Positions 21,483 through 34,557 are shown, counted from the stretch's first letter. The stretch: 57,819 nt of DNA from Campylobacter jejuni (GCF_002179635.1 NZ_NFOE01000010.1:1-57819), one strand, 5' to 3'. Notes: generated from the letters alone by a model not told the origin. Made by a program: numbers and translations.

Positions 21483-22717
21483 ACCTCTACCCTATTTTTA
21501 CCATTAGACTTAGCTAAATCTAGTGCCTTTTGAGCATTATCTAATAAATCTTGCATTTGACTTATTTTAGCACCAAAAGCAACTCCTACAGAAACACTAT
21601 AATCTACTTCATCTAAAGCTATTAAAACACTTTCTTTGGAAATATTAACTCTTATATTTGAAAACACTTTTAAAGCTTCTTTATGTCCAGTATTTTTCAA
21701 CAACACGTAAAATTTACCATCTTCAATCTTAGTTGCTAAATCCATACCGCGAATTTGGTCTTTGATTTTTTTAGCCGTGTGCTTAATCACTCCATCACCA
21801 CAATCATAGCTTAACTCATAATTAATTGTTGCAAGATTATCAATATCAATCAAAGCCAAAGCCATCTCTTCGTTTTCTTGCATATCTTCTAAGTAATCTA
21901 AAAATCTTTTTTCAAAATTTGCATAATCATCAAGTCCTGTTAGCAAATCCTTACCCAAACTATATTCATCAAGTAAAACGCATTTTTGCATATAATCTAA
22001 ACAATTATTTACCCTGCAATTAAGCGATTCTTTTTGAAAAGGTCTAATAACATAATCATTCACACCCTTTCTAAAAGCCCTTGCTTCCAATGCATCATCT
22101 TTATCTCCAACCATAATTACACCAAGCTCTATTTTAGAATATTTTGAACGAATTTCTACAAGTAAATCTTCTCCATTAATTACTGGCATAGTTGCATCAC
22201 AAATTACTAATTTTGTATCAGGATTATCACTTAAATAACTTAACGCTTCTTCTCCATGAGCTGCTGCTAAGACATTAAAAAGTTGATTATTTAAATTTTT
22301 CTTCATTTCTGCACGTAAAGTTACATTTGCGATTGCTAAAATTATCTTGGTTTTATTGTTTTTTTGAAGCATTCTAATAGAGTTTAGCATTTCATCAATA
22401 CAGCTTTCACTTTCTTTTTGAATATAACCAATAATATCTTTTTCCATAAATTTCTTACGCGTTTGTCCATCGCTACTTCCTGTAAGAACTATAGCAGGAA
22501 TATTTTTTTCTAAAATTACATCCACTACTTCTCCATTAGGTGCATCTGGCAAGCAAAGATCCACAAAGGCCATAAAATAATCATTTTTCACCAATTCTTT
22601 AGCACTATTCATATCAAAAGCAACATCTACTTTTAAACCTAAAGTATTTTCCACTTTTTTCGCCAAAAGTTTTGTAAGCATTTTATTATCATCAATAATT
22701 AAAATTTTTTGTTCCAT
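21473..22717 (-). CDS. cbrR: CbrR-like response regulator, REC-REC-degenerate GGDEF
   Basis: The 414-residue protein has two receiver domains (about 1-120 with phospho-acceptor D53 in FVDLCLPD, and about 127-245 with VICDATMPVINGEDLL) and a diguanylate-cyclase-like domain (about 255-414). In C. jejuni the protein of this layout, CbrR, is needed for bile-salt resistance and chick colonisation. The GGDEF signature position reads EDGKF (in TKIEDGKFYVLL), so c-di-GMP synthesis is unlikely; the domain may bind nucleotide or act through contacts. No histidine kinase lies beside it. Confidence 0.88.
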   Translation of the reverse strand: MEQKILIIDDNKMLTKLLAKKVENTLGLKVDVAFDMNSAKELVKNDYFMAFVDLCLPDAPNGEVVDVILEKNIPAIVLTGSSDGQTRKKFMEKDIIGYIQKESESCIDEMLNSIRMLQKNNKTKIILAIANVTLRAEMKKNLNNQLFNVLAAAHGEEALSYLSDNPDTKLVICDATMPVINGEDLLVEIRSKYSKIELGVIMVGDKDDALEARAFRKGVNDYVIRPFQKESLNCRVNNCLDYMQKCVLLDEYSLGKDLLTGLDDYANFEKRFLDYLEDMQENEEMALALIDIDNLATINYELSYDCGDGVIKHTAKKIKDQIRGMDLATKIEDGKFYVLLKNTGHKEALKVFSNIRVNISKESVLIALDEVDYSVSVGVAFGAKISQMQDLLDNAQKALDLAKSNGKNRVEVCF

Positions 22718-22748
22718 GAATTAACTCTCTTTAACAATTTAAAATATA

Positions 22749-22754
22749 ATTATA
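22749..22754 (-). promoter_or_regulatory. Probable -10 box of cbrR
   Basis: TATAAT on the minus strand in the 62-nt gap between recN and cbrR, 31 nt before the cbrR ATG. It is the only substantial gap in the nadK-to-mrdA run, suggesting that cbrR and the downstream envelope genes have their own promoter. Confidence 0.45.
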
Positions 22755-22779
22755 TCATATAGAAATTTACTTTTTATTT

Positions 22780-24294
22780 TTAAAGTAAAGTTCTAGTAAA
22801 TTCCAAAGCTTCTTGTGTGATATTTTCCCCACTTACCATTCTAGCAAGCTCTCTTACTCTTTCTTCTTTTTCTATTTTTCTTACCCTACTTTCATTTCCT
22901 ATTTTTTCTACTAAAAAATGATTACTTGCTTTTGATGAAAGCTGCGGTAAATGTGAAATTGCAAAAATTTGATAAAATTTTGCAAGTTCTTTTAATACTT
23001 CAGCTATACTCATAGCTTCTTTGCCACTTAAATTTGCATCAATTTCGTCTAAAAATATTATCCCACTAGCCTTATTAGTGACATTACATTCAGTTGCAAT
23101 AAAAGAAAGTCTTAGACGGTTTATCTCACCCGAGCTTAAATTTTTCAAACTAGCTTCATTGATATTTAAACTCACTTCATCTTTACCTAAAACACTCAAA
23201 GCACAGTCTTTAAGTTCTAATTTAACTTCCTTCATATAAAGTTTTTCAAGATAAAAATTAAGTAATTTTTCAAGCTCTTTTAATCTTTTTTTACGCAAAG
23301 TGCTTAATTTTTGACTTTTCTCATTTAAAAGTATTTTAGTGTTTTGTACTTTTTCTTCTAATTCCTTTTTTTCAAAACTTAAATTTTCATAATGAGCTAA
23401 TTCTGCTTTTTTCTTCCCTAAAGCTTCTAAAGCTTCTTCTATGCTTCCATATTTTGAAATCAAAGAAGAAAGTTTTTCTATCCTATCAAGCACTTCTTCT
23501 ATGTCAAAATCAAAATCATCAAAACTTTGACTTTCCCATACCACCCTTAACTCATTTAAACATTCTGAAAAAAATGAACTATCAACATCACTAATTTGTA
23601 AAGCTTCAACCACTGCTGATTCTAACTCAAAAATTCTACTTGCCCTATTCCAAGCAGCATCAATTTTGTCTTTTTTTGAAAGCCTTTTTTTAAGACTCAT
23701 TAATTCATCAAATTCACCAATTTTTGGGTTAATACTTTGGATTTTTTGTATTTCAAAACTAGTAAATTCTTTTAACTCTTCTACTTTTTTTTCTTCTTCT
23801 TGAATTTTTTCTAATTTAATTTTATTTTCTATATATTCTTTATAAATGTTTTTATATTCATTTAAAAAATCTTGAAATTTCTTATCTTCTTTTGATTGCA
23901 TAAAATCAAGTAAGTTTAAAAACCTTTCATTTGAAAACTCATTATTTTCTTTAGCTGAAAGATATTTTACAAATTTCTTAGAAAGTAAAGCCAAATTCTT
24001 TTTTGAAATAAGTTGATTATTAATAAAATAACGTGAACTTTTATCTTTTAAAAGTTTAAATACATTTATTTCTTCATTTTCAATACCAAACTCATCTAAC
24101 TCAAGCTCATCATTTAATAAAACTTCCACCATCTTTGCTTCACTCTCACTTAAAGCAAACGCTGCTAAAATAGCCTTAAAAAGCACAGACTTTCCAGCAC
24201 CACTTAAGCCAGTAAAAACAGTAAGTCCAGCTTCTAAGTCTAATTTTGCTTGTTTAAAACCTAAATTTTCTTTAATTAAAATGCTTTCTATCAT
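22780..24294 (-). CDS. recN: RecN, DNA double-strand break repair ATPase
   Basis: SMC-like protein acting early in recombinational repair. The 504-residue protein has Walker A GLSGAGKS (29-36), long central coiled coils rich in Lys/Glu (about 140-370), the ABC-type signature [14 protein letters not shown] and Walker [17 protein letters not shown], and a RecN-type C-terminal region ([19 protein letters not shown]). It is somewhat shorter than the 550 residues of E. coli RecN. It shares one base with nadK. Confidence 0.93.
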   Translation of the reverse strand: MIESILIKENLGFKQAKLDLEAGLTVFTGLSGAGKSVLFKAILAAFALSESEAKMVEVLLNDELELDEFGIENEEINVFKLLKDKSSRYFINNQLISKKNLALLSKKFVKYLSAKENNEFSNERFLNLLDFMQSKEDKKFQDFLNEYKNIYKEYIENKIKLEKIQEEEKKVEELKEFTSFEIQKIQSINPKIGEFDELMSLKKRLSKKDKIDAAWNRASRIFELESAVVEALQISDVDSSFFSECLNELRVVWESQSFDDFDFDIEEVLDRIEKLSSLISKYGSIEEALEALGKKKAELAHYENLSFEKKELEEKVQNTKILLNEKSQKLSTLRKKRLKELEKLLNFYLEKLYMKEVKLELKDCALSVLGKDEVSLNINEASLKNLSSGEINRLRLSFIATECNVTNKASGIIFLDEIDANLSGKEAMSIAEVLKELAKFYQIFAISHLPQLSSKASNHFLVEKIGNESRVRKIEKEERVRELARMVSGENITQEALEFTRTLL

Positions 24295-25124
24295 TACTTA
24301 CCCCAATTTAACTTTTCTTTTAAAACTTGGAAATAATCTCTATCTTTTTTATGTATAAAACTAAGTTCTTTTTTACTAAGTCCTATAAGAATTTTATCAT
24401 ATTCTTTAGGATCAATCACTTCTTGCCCATCTAAATACAATAAACAATGCTCAACTTTTAATTCAAGTTCAAAACCATAAGGTAAAACTATAGGCCTTTG
24501 AGTTAAAGAATGAGAACAAACTGGAGTTAGAACAAAAATTTCACTCCAAGGATGCACTATAGGCCCACCTGCACTAATATTATAAGCAGTTGAACCACTT
24601 GAACTAGCTATGATTAAACCATCTCCATAATAAGCATTAAAAAGTTTATTTTCAAAAAAAACTTCCACATTTGCCATTAAAGCATTATCACGAGAAAAAA
24701 CTGCGTCATTAAAAGCAAATTTTTTAATGATTTTATTCTTTTTACAAAGTGATATTTGAAGCATTTTGGCTTTTTCTATTTTAAAATCATTTTTAAAAAA
24801 ATCTTTAAAAAAACTTTCTACCTCACTAAAAGAAAAAGCAGTTAAAAAACCTAAATTTCCCGCATTTATACCTAAAATAGGCTTTTTTGCTTGATAAGCT
24901 TGTCTGCATAAAGATAAAAGCGTGCCATCCCCACCTAGAGAAATCAAAAAATCTAATTTTTTTAAATCTTTTAGATTAATTTTTTCTTGATCTAATAACA
25001 CAAGCTCTATATTTTTTTGCAAAAAAATTGTTTTTAAAAAAGCAATTTGCTCATTTAAATTTGTATTTAACCTGCAAAATAAGCCTATTTTTTGAATTTT
25101 TTCTATATTTATATTTTTTTTCAT
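24294..25124 (-). CDS. nadK: NadK, NAD kinase
   Basis: Phosphorylates NAD+ to NADP+. The 276-residue protein has the catalytic GGDGT (64-68), the NE/D-like segment [12 protein letters not shown], and [15 protein letters not shown], which binds the nucleotide. The ATG at 25124 has no visible Shine-Dalgarno; instead a TATAAT box ends six bases before it, implying a leaderless or near-leaderless mRNA. It is the first gene of a twelve-gene minus-strand run reaching mrdA. Confidence 0.92.
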   Translation of the reverse strand: MKKNINIEKIQKIGLFCRLNTNLNEQIAFLKTIFLQKNIELVLLDQEKINLKDLKKLDFLISLGGDGTLLSLCRQAYQAKKPILGINAGNLGFLTAFSFSEVESFFKDFFKNDFKIEKAKMLQISLCKKNKIIKKFAFNDAVFSRDNALMANVEVFFENKLFNAYYGDGLIIASSSGSTAYNISAGGPIVHPWSEIFVLTPVCSHSLTQRPIVLPYGFELELKVEHCLLYLDGQEVIDPKEYDKILIGLSKKELSFIHKKDRDYFQVLKEKLNWGK

Positions 25125-25130
25125 AAAAAA

Positions 25131-25136
25131 ATTATA
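25131..25136 (-). promoter_or_regulatory. Probable -10 box of nadK (leaderless arrangement)
   Basis: TATAAT on the minus strand, followed by six T and the nadK ATG, so the expected start site falls on the A of the initiation codon. Upstream the strand reads CTAAGTTTTG, close to the TTTAAGTnTT element. A 10-bp palindrome CTTAGCTAAG lies in this element at 25142-25151. Confidence 0.45.
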
Positions 25137-25168
25137 ACAAAACTTAGCTAAGCAAAAGAATAAAATAC

Positions 25169-25174
25169 TATAAT
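25169..25174 (+). promoter_or_regulatory. Probable -10 box of aspS
   Basis: TATAAT on the plus strand, 35 nt upstream of the aspS TTG start, in the 85-nt divergent region shared with nadK. An AAGGAAAAATT ribosome-binding site follows, close to the start. Confidence 0.45.
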
Positions 25175-25209
25175 AACAAAATTGAACAAAATTAAGCTAA
25201 GGAAAAATT

Positions 25210-26961
25210 TTGAGAACTCATTATAATACAGAGCTTAACATACAAAATGTTGGCGCGGAAGTAACATTATGTGGTTGGGTAAATTCTTACCGTGATCATG
25301 GAGGTGTAATTTTTATCGATCTTAGAGATCGTAGCGGACTTATACAGTTAGTATGTGATCCTGCAGATAATCAAGAAGCACATAATATAGCTTCATCAGT
25401 GAGAAATGAATATGTTTTAATAGCACAAGGTAAAATTCGCCCACGTGGTGAAGGACTTGTAAATCCAAAATTAAAAACCGGAGAAATAGAAGTTGTTATA
25501 AGCAAACTTACTATTGAAAATGAAAGTGCTGTAATACCTTTTGCCATAGGCGATGAAAGTGTAAATGAAGAATTAAGATTAAAATATAGATTTTTAGATT
25601 TAAGAAGCAAAAAACTTTATGATAATTTTGCTCTAAGATCAACTGCTTGTATTGCAACAAGAAATTCTTTAGCAAAAATGGGATTTTTAGAGGTTGAAAC
25701 CCCTATTTTAACTAAAGCAACTCCAGAAGGCGCAAGGGATTATTTAGTACCATCACGCGTACATCAAGGTGAATTTTATGCCCTGCCTCAAAGTCCTCAA
25801 CTTTTCAAACAACTTTTAATGTGTTCAGGATTTGATAGATATTTTCAAATTGCAAAATGTTTTAGAGATGAGGATTTAAGAGCAGATCGTCAACCTGAAT
25901 TTACTCAAATAGACATAGAAATGAGTTTTTGTGAGCAAAAAGATATCATAGCTATGGCAGAAAATTTACTCAAAGATATTTTCAAAGCTTGCGGAAAAGA
26001 AATTAGCATACCTTTTAGACAAATGAGTTACAAAGAAGCTATGGAAAATTATGGCTCTGATAAACCTGATTTAAGATTTGATATGAAATTTATTGATGTG
26101 ATTGATATTTTTGCAAAATCAAATAACGAAATTTTTGCAAATATTGCAAAAGATACAAAGAAAAATCGTATTAAAGCTTTAAGAGTTCCAAAAGGCGATA
26201 CGATTTTCTCTAAACGCCAAATGCAAAGATTTGAAGAATTTGTGCGCAAATTTGGAGCAGCAGGACTTGCATTCATACAAATGAAAAAAGATGGTCCTAA
26301 GGGTCCACTTTGTAAATTCTTTAGCGAAGAGGATTTGAATGCTTTAATTCAAAGATGTGAATTAGAAGTTGGAGATGTAGTATTTTTTGGTGCAGGAGCT
26401 AAGAAAACTGTGCTTGATTATATGGGTAGATTTAGATTATTCCTTGCTGATGAAATGAAAATTATTGATGAGGATAGATTAGAATTTTTATGGGTTATTG
26501 ATTTTCCTATGTTTGAGCAAAATGATGATGGAAGCTATTCTGCAATGCACCATCCATTTACTATGCCAAAAAATATTGATGAGCAAGATTTAGAAGAAAT
26601 TAATTCTATTGCACACGATGTGGTATTAAATGGTGTAGAATTAGGTGGTGGTAGCATAAGAATTCATAAAAGCCCTATCCAACAAAAAGTCTTTAAGCTT
26701 TTAAATATTGACGAAGAAGAACAAAGAAAGAAATTTGGCTTCTTGCTTGATGCATTAAGCTTTGGAGCACCGCCACATGGTGGTATAGCGATAGGCCTTG
26801 ATAGACTTATCATGCTTTTAACAAAATCTTCAAGCATTAGAGAAGTCATAGCATTTCCAAAAACCCAAAGAGCACAATGTCTTATGACTCAAGCTCCAAG
26901 CGAAGTAAGCAATGAACAAATGAGAGAACTAGGTATAAGATTAAGGGAGAATACTAAATGA
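25210..26961 (+). CDS. aspS: Aspartyl-tRNA synthetase (AspS)
   Basis: Charges tRNA-Asp. The 583-residue bacterial-type class II enzyme has an N-terminal OB fold ([20 protein letters not shown]), motif 2 [18 protein letters not shown], a GAD insertion domain (about 290-420) and motif 3 GIAIGLDRL. In Campylobacter it is expected to be non-discriminating, also charging tRNA-Asn for GatCAB amidation. The start is TTG, supported by AAGGAAAAA and by homologues beginning M-R-[TS]-HYNT. It overlaps adk by 4 nt. Confidence 0.96.
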   Translation: MRTHYNTELNIQNVGAEVTLCGWVNSYRDHGGVIFIDLRDRSGLIQLVCDPADNQEAHNIASSVRNEYVLIAQGKIRPRGEGLVNPKLKTGEIEVVISKLTIENESAVIPFAIGDESVNEELRLKYRFLDLRSKKLYDNFALRSTACIATRNSLAKMGFLEVETPILTKATPEGARDYLVPSRVHQGEFYALPQSPQLFKQLLMCSGFDRYFQIAKCFRDEDLRADRQPEFTQIDIEMSFCEQKDIIAMAENLLKDIFKACGKEISIPFRQMSYKEAMENYGSDKPDLRFDMKFIDVIDIFAKSNNEIFANIAKDTKKNRIKALRVPKGDTIFSKRQMQRFEEFVRKFGAAGLAFIQMKKDGPKGPLCKFFSEEDLNALIQRCELEVGDVVFFGAGAKKTVLDYMGRFRLFLADEMKIIDEDRLEFLWVIDFPMFEQNDDGSYSAMHHPFTMPKNIDEQDLEEINSIAHDVVLNGVELGGGSIRIHKSPIQQKVFKLLNIDEEEQRKKFGFLLDALSFGAPPHGGIAIGLDRLIMLLTKSSSIREVIAFPKTQRAQCLMTQAPSEVSNEQMRELGIRLRENTK

Positions 26962-27530
26962 AACAATTATTTTTAATCATAGGTGCACCAGGTAGTGGTA
27001 AAACAACCGATGCAAGCATCATAGCTAAAGATGATGCAAACATTACTCATTATTCTACAGGTGATTTACTAAGAGCAGAAGTAGCTAGTGGTAGTGAGCT
27101 TGGAAAGACTATTGATAGTTTTATTTCTAAAGGAAATTTAGTTCCTTTGGAAGTAGTAGTTAATACTATCATCACTGCTTTAAAAAATGCACCAACTAAT
27201 ACTATATTAATAGATGGTTATCCAAGAAGTGTTGAACAAATGCTTGAGTTTGATAAGGTATTAAAAAATCAAAATGAAGTAAATTTAAAAGGTGTTATAG
27301 AAGTTAAAGTTAGTGAAGAAGTTGCTAGAGAAAGAGTTTTAGGACGTGCTAGAGGTGCTGATGATAACGAAGAAGTTTTCAATAATAGAATGAAAGTTTA
27401 TTTAGAACCTTTAAAAGAAATAACAAATTTCTATACTAAAGAAAATATCCACCATGTAATCAATGGTGAAAGAAGTATTGAAGCTATTGTAACTGATATG
27501 AAAAATTTAATCAATGATTTATTAAAATAA
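26958..27530 (+). CDS. adk: Adenylate kinase (Adk)
   Basis: Interconverts ATP + AMP and 2 ADP. The 190-residue protein has the P-loop GAPGSGKTT (9-17), [10 protein letters not shown] for AMP binding, and the DGYPRS segment. It is the short form without the zinc/long LID domain (about 215 residues in E. coli), as usual for Epsilonproteobacteria. It starts within the aspS stop, and ppa follows 10 nt later. Confidence 0.94.
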   Translation: MKQLFLIIGAPGSGKTTDASIIAKDDANITHYSTGDLLRAEVASGSELGKTIDSFISKGNLVPLEVVVNTIITALKNAPTNTILIDGYPRSVEQMLEFDKVLKNQNEVNLKGVIEVKVSEEVARERVLGRARGADDNEEVFNNRMKVYLEPLKEITNFYTKENIHHVINGERSIEAIVTDMKNLINDLLK

Positions 27531-27540
27531 AGGATAAAAA

Positions 27541-28059
27541 ATGGATATTCGCAAAATCAAAGTTGGAGAAGTACCAAACAAACTTAATGCAGTTATTGAA
27601 ATTCCTTATGGATCAAACATTAAATACGAGCTTGATAAAGAAAGCGGAGCCATCATGGTTGATCGCGTGATGTATTCAGCTATGTTTTATCCAGCAAACT
27701 ATGGTTTTATACCAAATACTCTTGCAGATGATGGCGATCCTATTGATGTTTTAGTATTAAATGAATACCCTATCCAAGCAGGAGCTGTGATTCCTTGTCG
27801 TTTAATAGGAGTATTATTAATGGAAGATGAAAGCGGTATGGATGAAAAATTACTTGCTGTTCCTGTAAGTAAAATTGACCCAAGATATGATAATATTAAA
27901 TGTTTAGATGATTTACCAAAAGCAAGCTTAGATAAAATCAAAAATTTCTTTGAAACATATAAAATGCTTGAACCAAACAAATGGGTAAAAGTAAAAGAAT
28001 TTGCAGGCATTGAAAAAGCAAGTGAAATTTTAGAAAATTCTATTAAAAATTATAAATAA
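27541..28059 (+). CDS. ppa: Inorganic pyrophosphatase, family I (Ppa)
   Basis: Hydrolyses pyrophosphate and so drives biosynthetic reactions. The 172-residue protein carries the family I signature with DDGDPIDVLV and the flanking YEL and KWVKVKEF residues. Length matches the hexameric bacterial enzyme. It is the third gene of the aspS-adk-ppa unit. A short hairpin follows the stop. Confidence 0.96.
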   Translation: MDIRKIKVGEVPNKLNAVIEIPYGSNIKYELDKESGAIMVDRVMYSAMFYPANYGFIPNTLADDGDPIDVLVLNEYPIQAGAVIPCRLIGVLLMEDESGMDEKLLAVPVSKIDPRYDNIKCLDDLPKASLDKIKNFFETYKMLEPNKWVKVKEFAGIEKASEILENSIKNYK

Positions 28060-28062
28060 TCA

Positions 28063-28080
28063 AAGTCCTTTTGAGGACTT
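28063..28080 (+). terminator. Hairpin after ppa (weak terminator or attenuator)
   Basis: AAGTCC (28063-28068) pairs with GGACTT (28075-28080) around a six-base loop. There is no T tract after it, so it may only slow polymerase or protect the ppa 3' end. It lies between the ppa stop and the ribosome-binding site of the next gene. Confidence 0.35.
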
Positions 28081-28094
28081 CACAAAGGAAAAAA

Positions 28095-29129
28095 ATGAAA
28101 AGTATTATTGCTTTTAGTATAGCTTTTGTGGTGCTAATAGGCGCTAGTATTAGTTTTTATATGTGGTATTTTGAAGACGATTCAAACACTTATGTATATG
28201 ATTATAAAAAAAGTAGTTCTTATCAAAACTACACTCCGCCAAGTACTCAATATAACCAAGAAAGAAATAATATAAGTGATAATACTTATTATCCATCACA
28301 ACAAACAAATCAAGAGCCTTTAAAAGAAGAAACTCCAGTGCAAAATAATCCTATCATAGATGAAAATACAAGCACTCAAGAAGTCACGCCAACGACTCAA
28401 ACAAACACAGCCGAAATTTCTAAAAATGAAATTATTGCACCTAAAGTAGCCCAAGAAGAACAAAAAGTTCTCGTTGAAAACAACAAACAAACAAGCGTAA
28501 AAAAAGAAAAAACAACAAAATATAAAAATACTATGCAAGAATACATTGCAAAAGGTAAAACTAGTAGATATGAGCCAAGATTAAGTGATGATTTTGTTAA
28601 AGTTTATGTATTAGATGGAAAAAGTTTAAGTGATTATAGAATTGATATGTTAAAAGAAATGATTAATCCTGTTAAAGCTAATTCCAAAGATTATAATTTA
28701 ACTATTTTTATCAATATGCTTTCAAATGACAATATGAAATTAAGCATATATAATAAAGATATTGTTTTTGCTAAAAATAAGAAAAAATACAATTATGTAG
28801 ATGTGAAAATTTCTGATTTGAAATTTTTATTTGAAAGAAATGGATATAGTGAATACAGCAATGAAAATTTACTTGAAAAAATCAATCAAAATCTAGCAAG
28901 AGAAGATATACTCAAAAGAGTTAAAATTCAAGGTTATGCAGACGATAGAGGTAGTACTTTTGCAAACTATATGATAGGACTAAATAGAGCAATGAACGTG
29001 GCTAAACACTTCTTTAGCTTTACTGAGATTATAGAAATAGAATCTTTAGGAAAAGACACCTATCCTACTAAAGATAAATCTGATTCTCAAAGACAAAATA
29101 ATCGTAAAGTAGAAATTAGTTTTTTATAA
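28095..29129 (+). CDS. Membrane-anchored protein with C-terminal OmpA-like domain
   Basis: Function unknown; probably anchors the envelope to peptidoglycan. The 344-residue protein has one N-terminal membrane segment (about 4-21), then about 130 residues of low-complexity linker rich in Gln, Asn, Thr, Pro and Lys, and a C-terminal OmpA-like domain (about 255-344) with GYADDRGS, LNRAMNVAKHF and QRQNNRKVEI, corresponding to the peptidoglycan-binding motif. No MotB-type plug or MotA neighbour is seen. I use the ATG at 28095, with AAAGGAAAAAA before it; an upstream TTG would add eight residues encoded by the hairpin. Confidence 0.8.
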   Translation: MKSIIAFSIAFVVLIGASISFYMWYFEDDSNTYVYDYKKSSSYQNYTPPSTQYNQERNNISDNTYYPSQQTNQEPLKEETPVQNNPIIDENTSTQEVTPTTQTNTAEISKNEIIAPKVAQEEQKVLVENNKQTSVKKEKTTKYKNTMQEYIAKGKTSRYEPRLSDDFVKVYVLDGKSLSDYRIDMLKEMINPVKANSKDYNLTIFINMLSNDNMKLSIYNKDIVFAKNKKKYNYVDVKISDLKFLFERNGYSEYSNENLLEKINQNLAREDILKRVKIQGYADDRGSTFANYMIGLNRAMNVAKHFFSFTEIIEIESLGKDTYPTKDKSDSQRQNNRKVEISFL

Positions 29130-29138
29130 CTAATTTCT
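29111..29138 (+). terminator. Hairpin overlapping the stop of the OmpA-domain gene
   Basis: A perfect 11-bp stem, AGAAATTAGTT (29111-29121) and AACTAATTTCT (29128-29138), with a six-base loop containing the stop codon. The stem is AT-rich and followed by AAATTTC, not a clean T tract. It may be a terminator before valS. Confidence 0.4.
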
Positions 29139-29207
29139 AAATTTCAAAACTTCTTTAACAATTTTAAGCTAACATAACAATTTATTTTCATTCTCAAGGT
29201 AGCAATT

Positions 29208-31820
<2,613 letters not shown>

Positions 31821-31823
31821 TAA

Positions 31824-32780
31824 GTGATAAAAATACAAAATCTTAAAAAATATTATGACAAAGAATTAGTTATAAATGATGTTTCTTTGGAAGTTAAAGA
31901 AGGAGAAATTTATGCTCTTGTTGGACACAGCGGAGCAGGAAAATCAACTTTGCTAAGATGTATTAATGGTTTGGAAAATTATCAAAGTGGTAGTGTGGAA
32001 GTTTTTGGTAAAGAAATAGCTACCTTAAAAGAAAAAGAATTAAGAGTATTTAGAAAAGACATAGGAATGATTTTTCAGCATTTTGCACTTATGAGTAGAA
32101 AAAATGTATTTGAAAATGTAGCTATGCCTTTAGAAATTCATAATTTTGACAAAAACACAATTCAAAAAAGAGTTAATGAGCTTTTAGATCTTGTGGGGCT
32201 TTTAGCTAAAAGCAAGGCTTATCCAAATGAACTAAGTGGTGGGCAAAAACAAAGGGTAGCCATAGCTAGAGCCCTTGCTTTAAATCCTAAAATTTTACTA
32301 AGCGATGAAGCTACTTCTGCACTTGATCCAAATACTACAAATAACATTTTAGAACTTATTGCCAAAATCAATCAAGAATTTAACATCAGCGTAGTATTAG
32401 TAACTCATGAAATGGAAGCAGTAAAACAAATAGCACAAAAGGCTGTATTATTAGAGCATGGACAAATCATAGGTCAAGGGAAAATCGAGGATTTATTCTT
32501 AAAGCCAAGTGAAAAAATGCGTGAATTCTTAGGTGAGAGTGATTTTTTACCACTAAATGGAGTTAATGTGCGCTTATATTTTTGCAAAGAAAAAGCAAAC
32601 CAAAGCATTATCACTCATATGGCTAGAAGTTTAAATATTGATTTTAATATAGTTTGGGGTAAGATAGAAAAACTAAACAACAATGCTTTAGGAAATTTGG
32701 TGATCAATATAGAAGCTAAAGATCAAGAAAGAGTTTTAAATTATTTACAAGAAAATGGCGTTATTTGGGAGCTTGTGTAA
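31824..32780 (+). CDS. metN: MetN, methionine ABC importer ATPase
   Basis: Powers import of D/L-methionine with MetI and MetQ. The 318-residue protein has Walker [10 protein letters not shown] (34-42), signature [15 protein letters not shown], Walker [13 protein letters not shown], and a C-terminal NIL (C2) domain (about 245-318), which in MetN binds methionine for transinhibition. It starts with GTG three bases after the valS stop. Its stop overlaps the metI ATG (TAATG). Confidence 0.94.
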   Translation: MIKIQNLKKYYDKELVINDVSLEVKEGEIYALVGHSGAGKSTLLRCINGLENYQSGSVEVFGKEIATLKEKELRVFRKDIGMIFQHFALMSRKNVFENVAMPLEIHNFDKNTIQKRVNELLDLVGLLAKSKAYPNELSGGQKQRVAIARALALNPKILLSDEATSALDPNTTNNILELIAKINQEFNISVVLVTHEMEAVKQIAQKAVLLEHGQIIGQGKIEDLFLKPSEKMREFLGESDFLPLNGVNVRLYFCKEKANQSIITHMARSLNIDFNIVWGKIEKLNNNALGNLVINIEAKDQERVLNYLQENGVIWELV

Positions 32781-33445
32781 TGAATTTAGAAGCAATTTTA
32801 AGAAATTTTGAAAATATACTTTATCCGGCATTACTAGAAACTCTTTATATGAGTTTTACAGCCACTTTTTTAGCTTTTTTAATCGCACTTATCCCTGCAA
32901 TTATACTTACTGTTACTGATAAAGGTGGCTTGTGGGAAAATAAAAGCATTTATAGCGTGCTTGATTTTATTATCAATATTTTAAGATCTTTTCCATTTTT
33001 AGTACTCATTGTGGTTTTAAGTCCTTTTACAAAATATCTCATTGGAATTAGCATAGGTACAACTGCTACGATAGTACCACTTACTATAGGAATTGCGCCT
33101 TATTTAGCCAAAATGATAGAAAGTGCTTTTAAAGAAATTGATCCTGCTATCATTGAAGCAGCAAGATCTTATGGAGCTAGCAAAGCTCAAATTATCTTTA
33201 AAGTAATGTTTAGTGAAGCTTTGCCAAGCATTATTAATGGTATCACTTTGATTTTAATCATCGTAATAGGATTTTCTGCTATGGCAGGAACTGTTGGTGG
33301 TGGTGGTTTGGGTGATGTGGCCATTCGCTATGGTTATGAGCGTTTTAGAACTGATATTATGATTCAAACCGTTGTGATTTTAATTATACTAGTGCAAATC
33401 ATACAATTTATAGGAAATATTCTTTATAAAATCACCAAAAGATAA
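32780..33445 (+). CDS. metI: MetI, methionine ABC importer permease
   Basis: Inner-membrane permease of the MetNIQ transporter. The 221-residue protein has five hydrophobic helices and the cytoplasmic coupling EAA loop (IIEAARSYGASKAQIIFKV). The ATG at 32780 overlaps the metN stop, a typical coupled start; the frame continues upstream only to a GTG-like codon inside metN. In the usual operon metQ follows directly, but here a broken glycosyltransferase begins 3 bases after the metI stop. Confidence 0.93.
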   Translation: MNLEAILRNFENILYPALLETLYMSFTATFLAFLIALIPAIILTVTDKGGLWENKSIYSVLDFIINILRSFPFLVLIVVLSPFTKYLIGISIGTTATIVPLTIGIAPYLAKMIESAFKEIDPAIIEAARSYGASKAQIIFKVMFSEALPSIINGITLILIIVIGFSAMAGTVGGGGLGDVAIRYGYERFRTDIMIQTVVILIILVQIIQFIGNILYKITKR

Positions 33446-33448
33446 ACA

Positions 33449-34526
33449 ATGAAATATAAACTTGGTATTTTACTAGCAGCAACTAAAAATTCAAGCTTTA
33501 CCATAAGAACTTTACTCATTAATATCATGGATGTTATGGGTAAGAAAGTAGATATATTTTATATTTTACATGATGGTTTTAGCTTGAATGATCAAAATAT
33601 CATGCAAAAAATTGTTAAAAATAAAACAATTAAATTTCTTCCTTTTACCCAAGAAGATTTTTTAGCTGCTCTTGGTAAAAATTAAAACGATATTAATAAT
33701 TTATTTTTCTTAAAAAGATGGACACATATGGCTTTTGCAAGATTGGGTAAAATTTACTTCAAACAGCTCTGCCTTTGGAAAAAAATCATAACAATAAACG
33801 AGTATATCAAACAGGGATTTTAGTTTTTACCGATCTTATACCAAATCCTTTACAGTGTTATCAATTCATCTATAATTATCTTTCGCAAAATACCAAAAAC
33901 CGGCAGGATCAAGGAATTTTTTCCTTAATGACTTATGAAAATCACTTTAAAGTCAAAGATTTAAAAGACAAATACACAGGAAGCACTCATTATCTTACAA
34001 ATCTTACACAAAATGCCTCTATAGTTCATGCTTGTGGCACTAATAGCCGTTTTTGGAATAGTAAATTTTGCAATCAAACATGGCCTAGATGGCAAGAATA
34101 TTATGAAAAATGGTTAAAACTTGGAGGAAGTAAATATACAGGATCTTTTTATAAAGATAATAAACAATCCATTCAACGTACAAGTTATCATTTATCATAC
34201 AAGCTAGGTTATGCCTTTATAGAATATGCTAAAAATAAGAAAAAATTCCTTTTTTACCTTTTACTTTGTTAAAGATTTACTATAAACACACAAAACTTGC
34301 CAAGCAATATCAAAAAGATTTAAAAACAAAACCTTATCTTAAACTTCCACCTTTATCAAGTTATGATGATTATAAAAGCGAGGGTATTAAAAATCAAAAT
34401 ACTTATTCTTACAAAATCGGACAAGCTCTTATTAAGGCTCAAAAAAATTGGTATGGGGGGGGGTATATAAAATTTATAAAAGAACTCAAACATTTTGCTA
34501 AAGAATACAAAAACAAACAAAAATAA
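33449..34526 (+). pseudogene. Decayed family-8 glycosyltransferase with a G9 tract
   Basis: Three fragments of one GT8-type (LOS/capsule-like) transferase. Fragment 1 (33449-33685) has the N-terminus, MKYKLGILLAATKNSSFTIR, and ends at TAA 33683. The same frame continues after the stop with KRWTHMAFARLGKIYF to about 33756. Frame then changes twice (NSSAFGKK in one frame, NHNNKRVYQTGILVF in the next) where roughly 60 residues with the DxD donor site should be. Fragment 2 (33775-34272) has RQDQGIFSLMTYE. A slip in an A tract near 34240 moves to fragment 3 (34266-34526), ending SYKIGQALIKAQKNWYGGGY, typical of Campylobacter glycosyltransferase tails. It separates metI from metQ. A nonsense codon, two or more frameshifts and loss of the active site make activity very unlikely. 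Confidence 0.85.
34455..34463 (+). repeat. G9 homopolymer (contingency tract) in glycosyltransferase remnant
   Basis: Nine consecutive G encode Gly-Gly-Gly in NWYGGGYIKF of the third fragment. G tracts of eight or more are the hallmark of phase-variable Campylobacter surface-carbohydrate genes. At nine the downstream frame is open, but the gene is already broken upstream. Confidence 0.85.
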
Positions 34527-34557
34527 AACTTTTCCTATCTTATTAATATTTTTACAA

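Noticed and set aside
33449..34526. Three separate small genes between metI and metQ
   Set aside because: Translations in successive frames join into one GT8-like protein, so they are fragments of a single broken gene.
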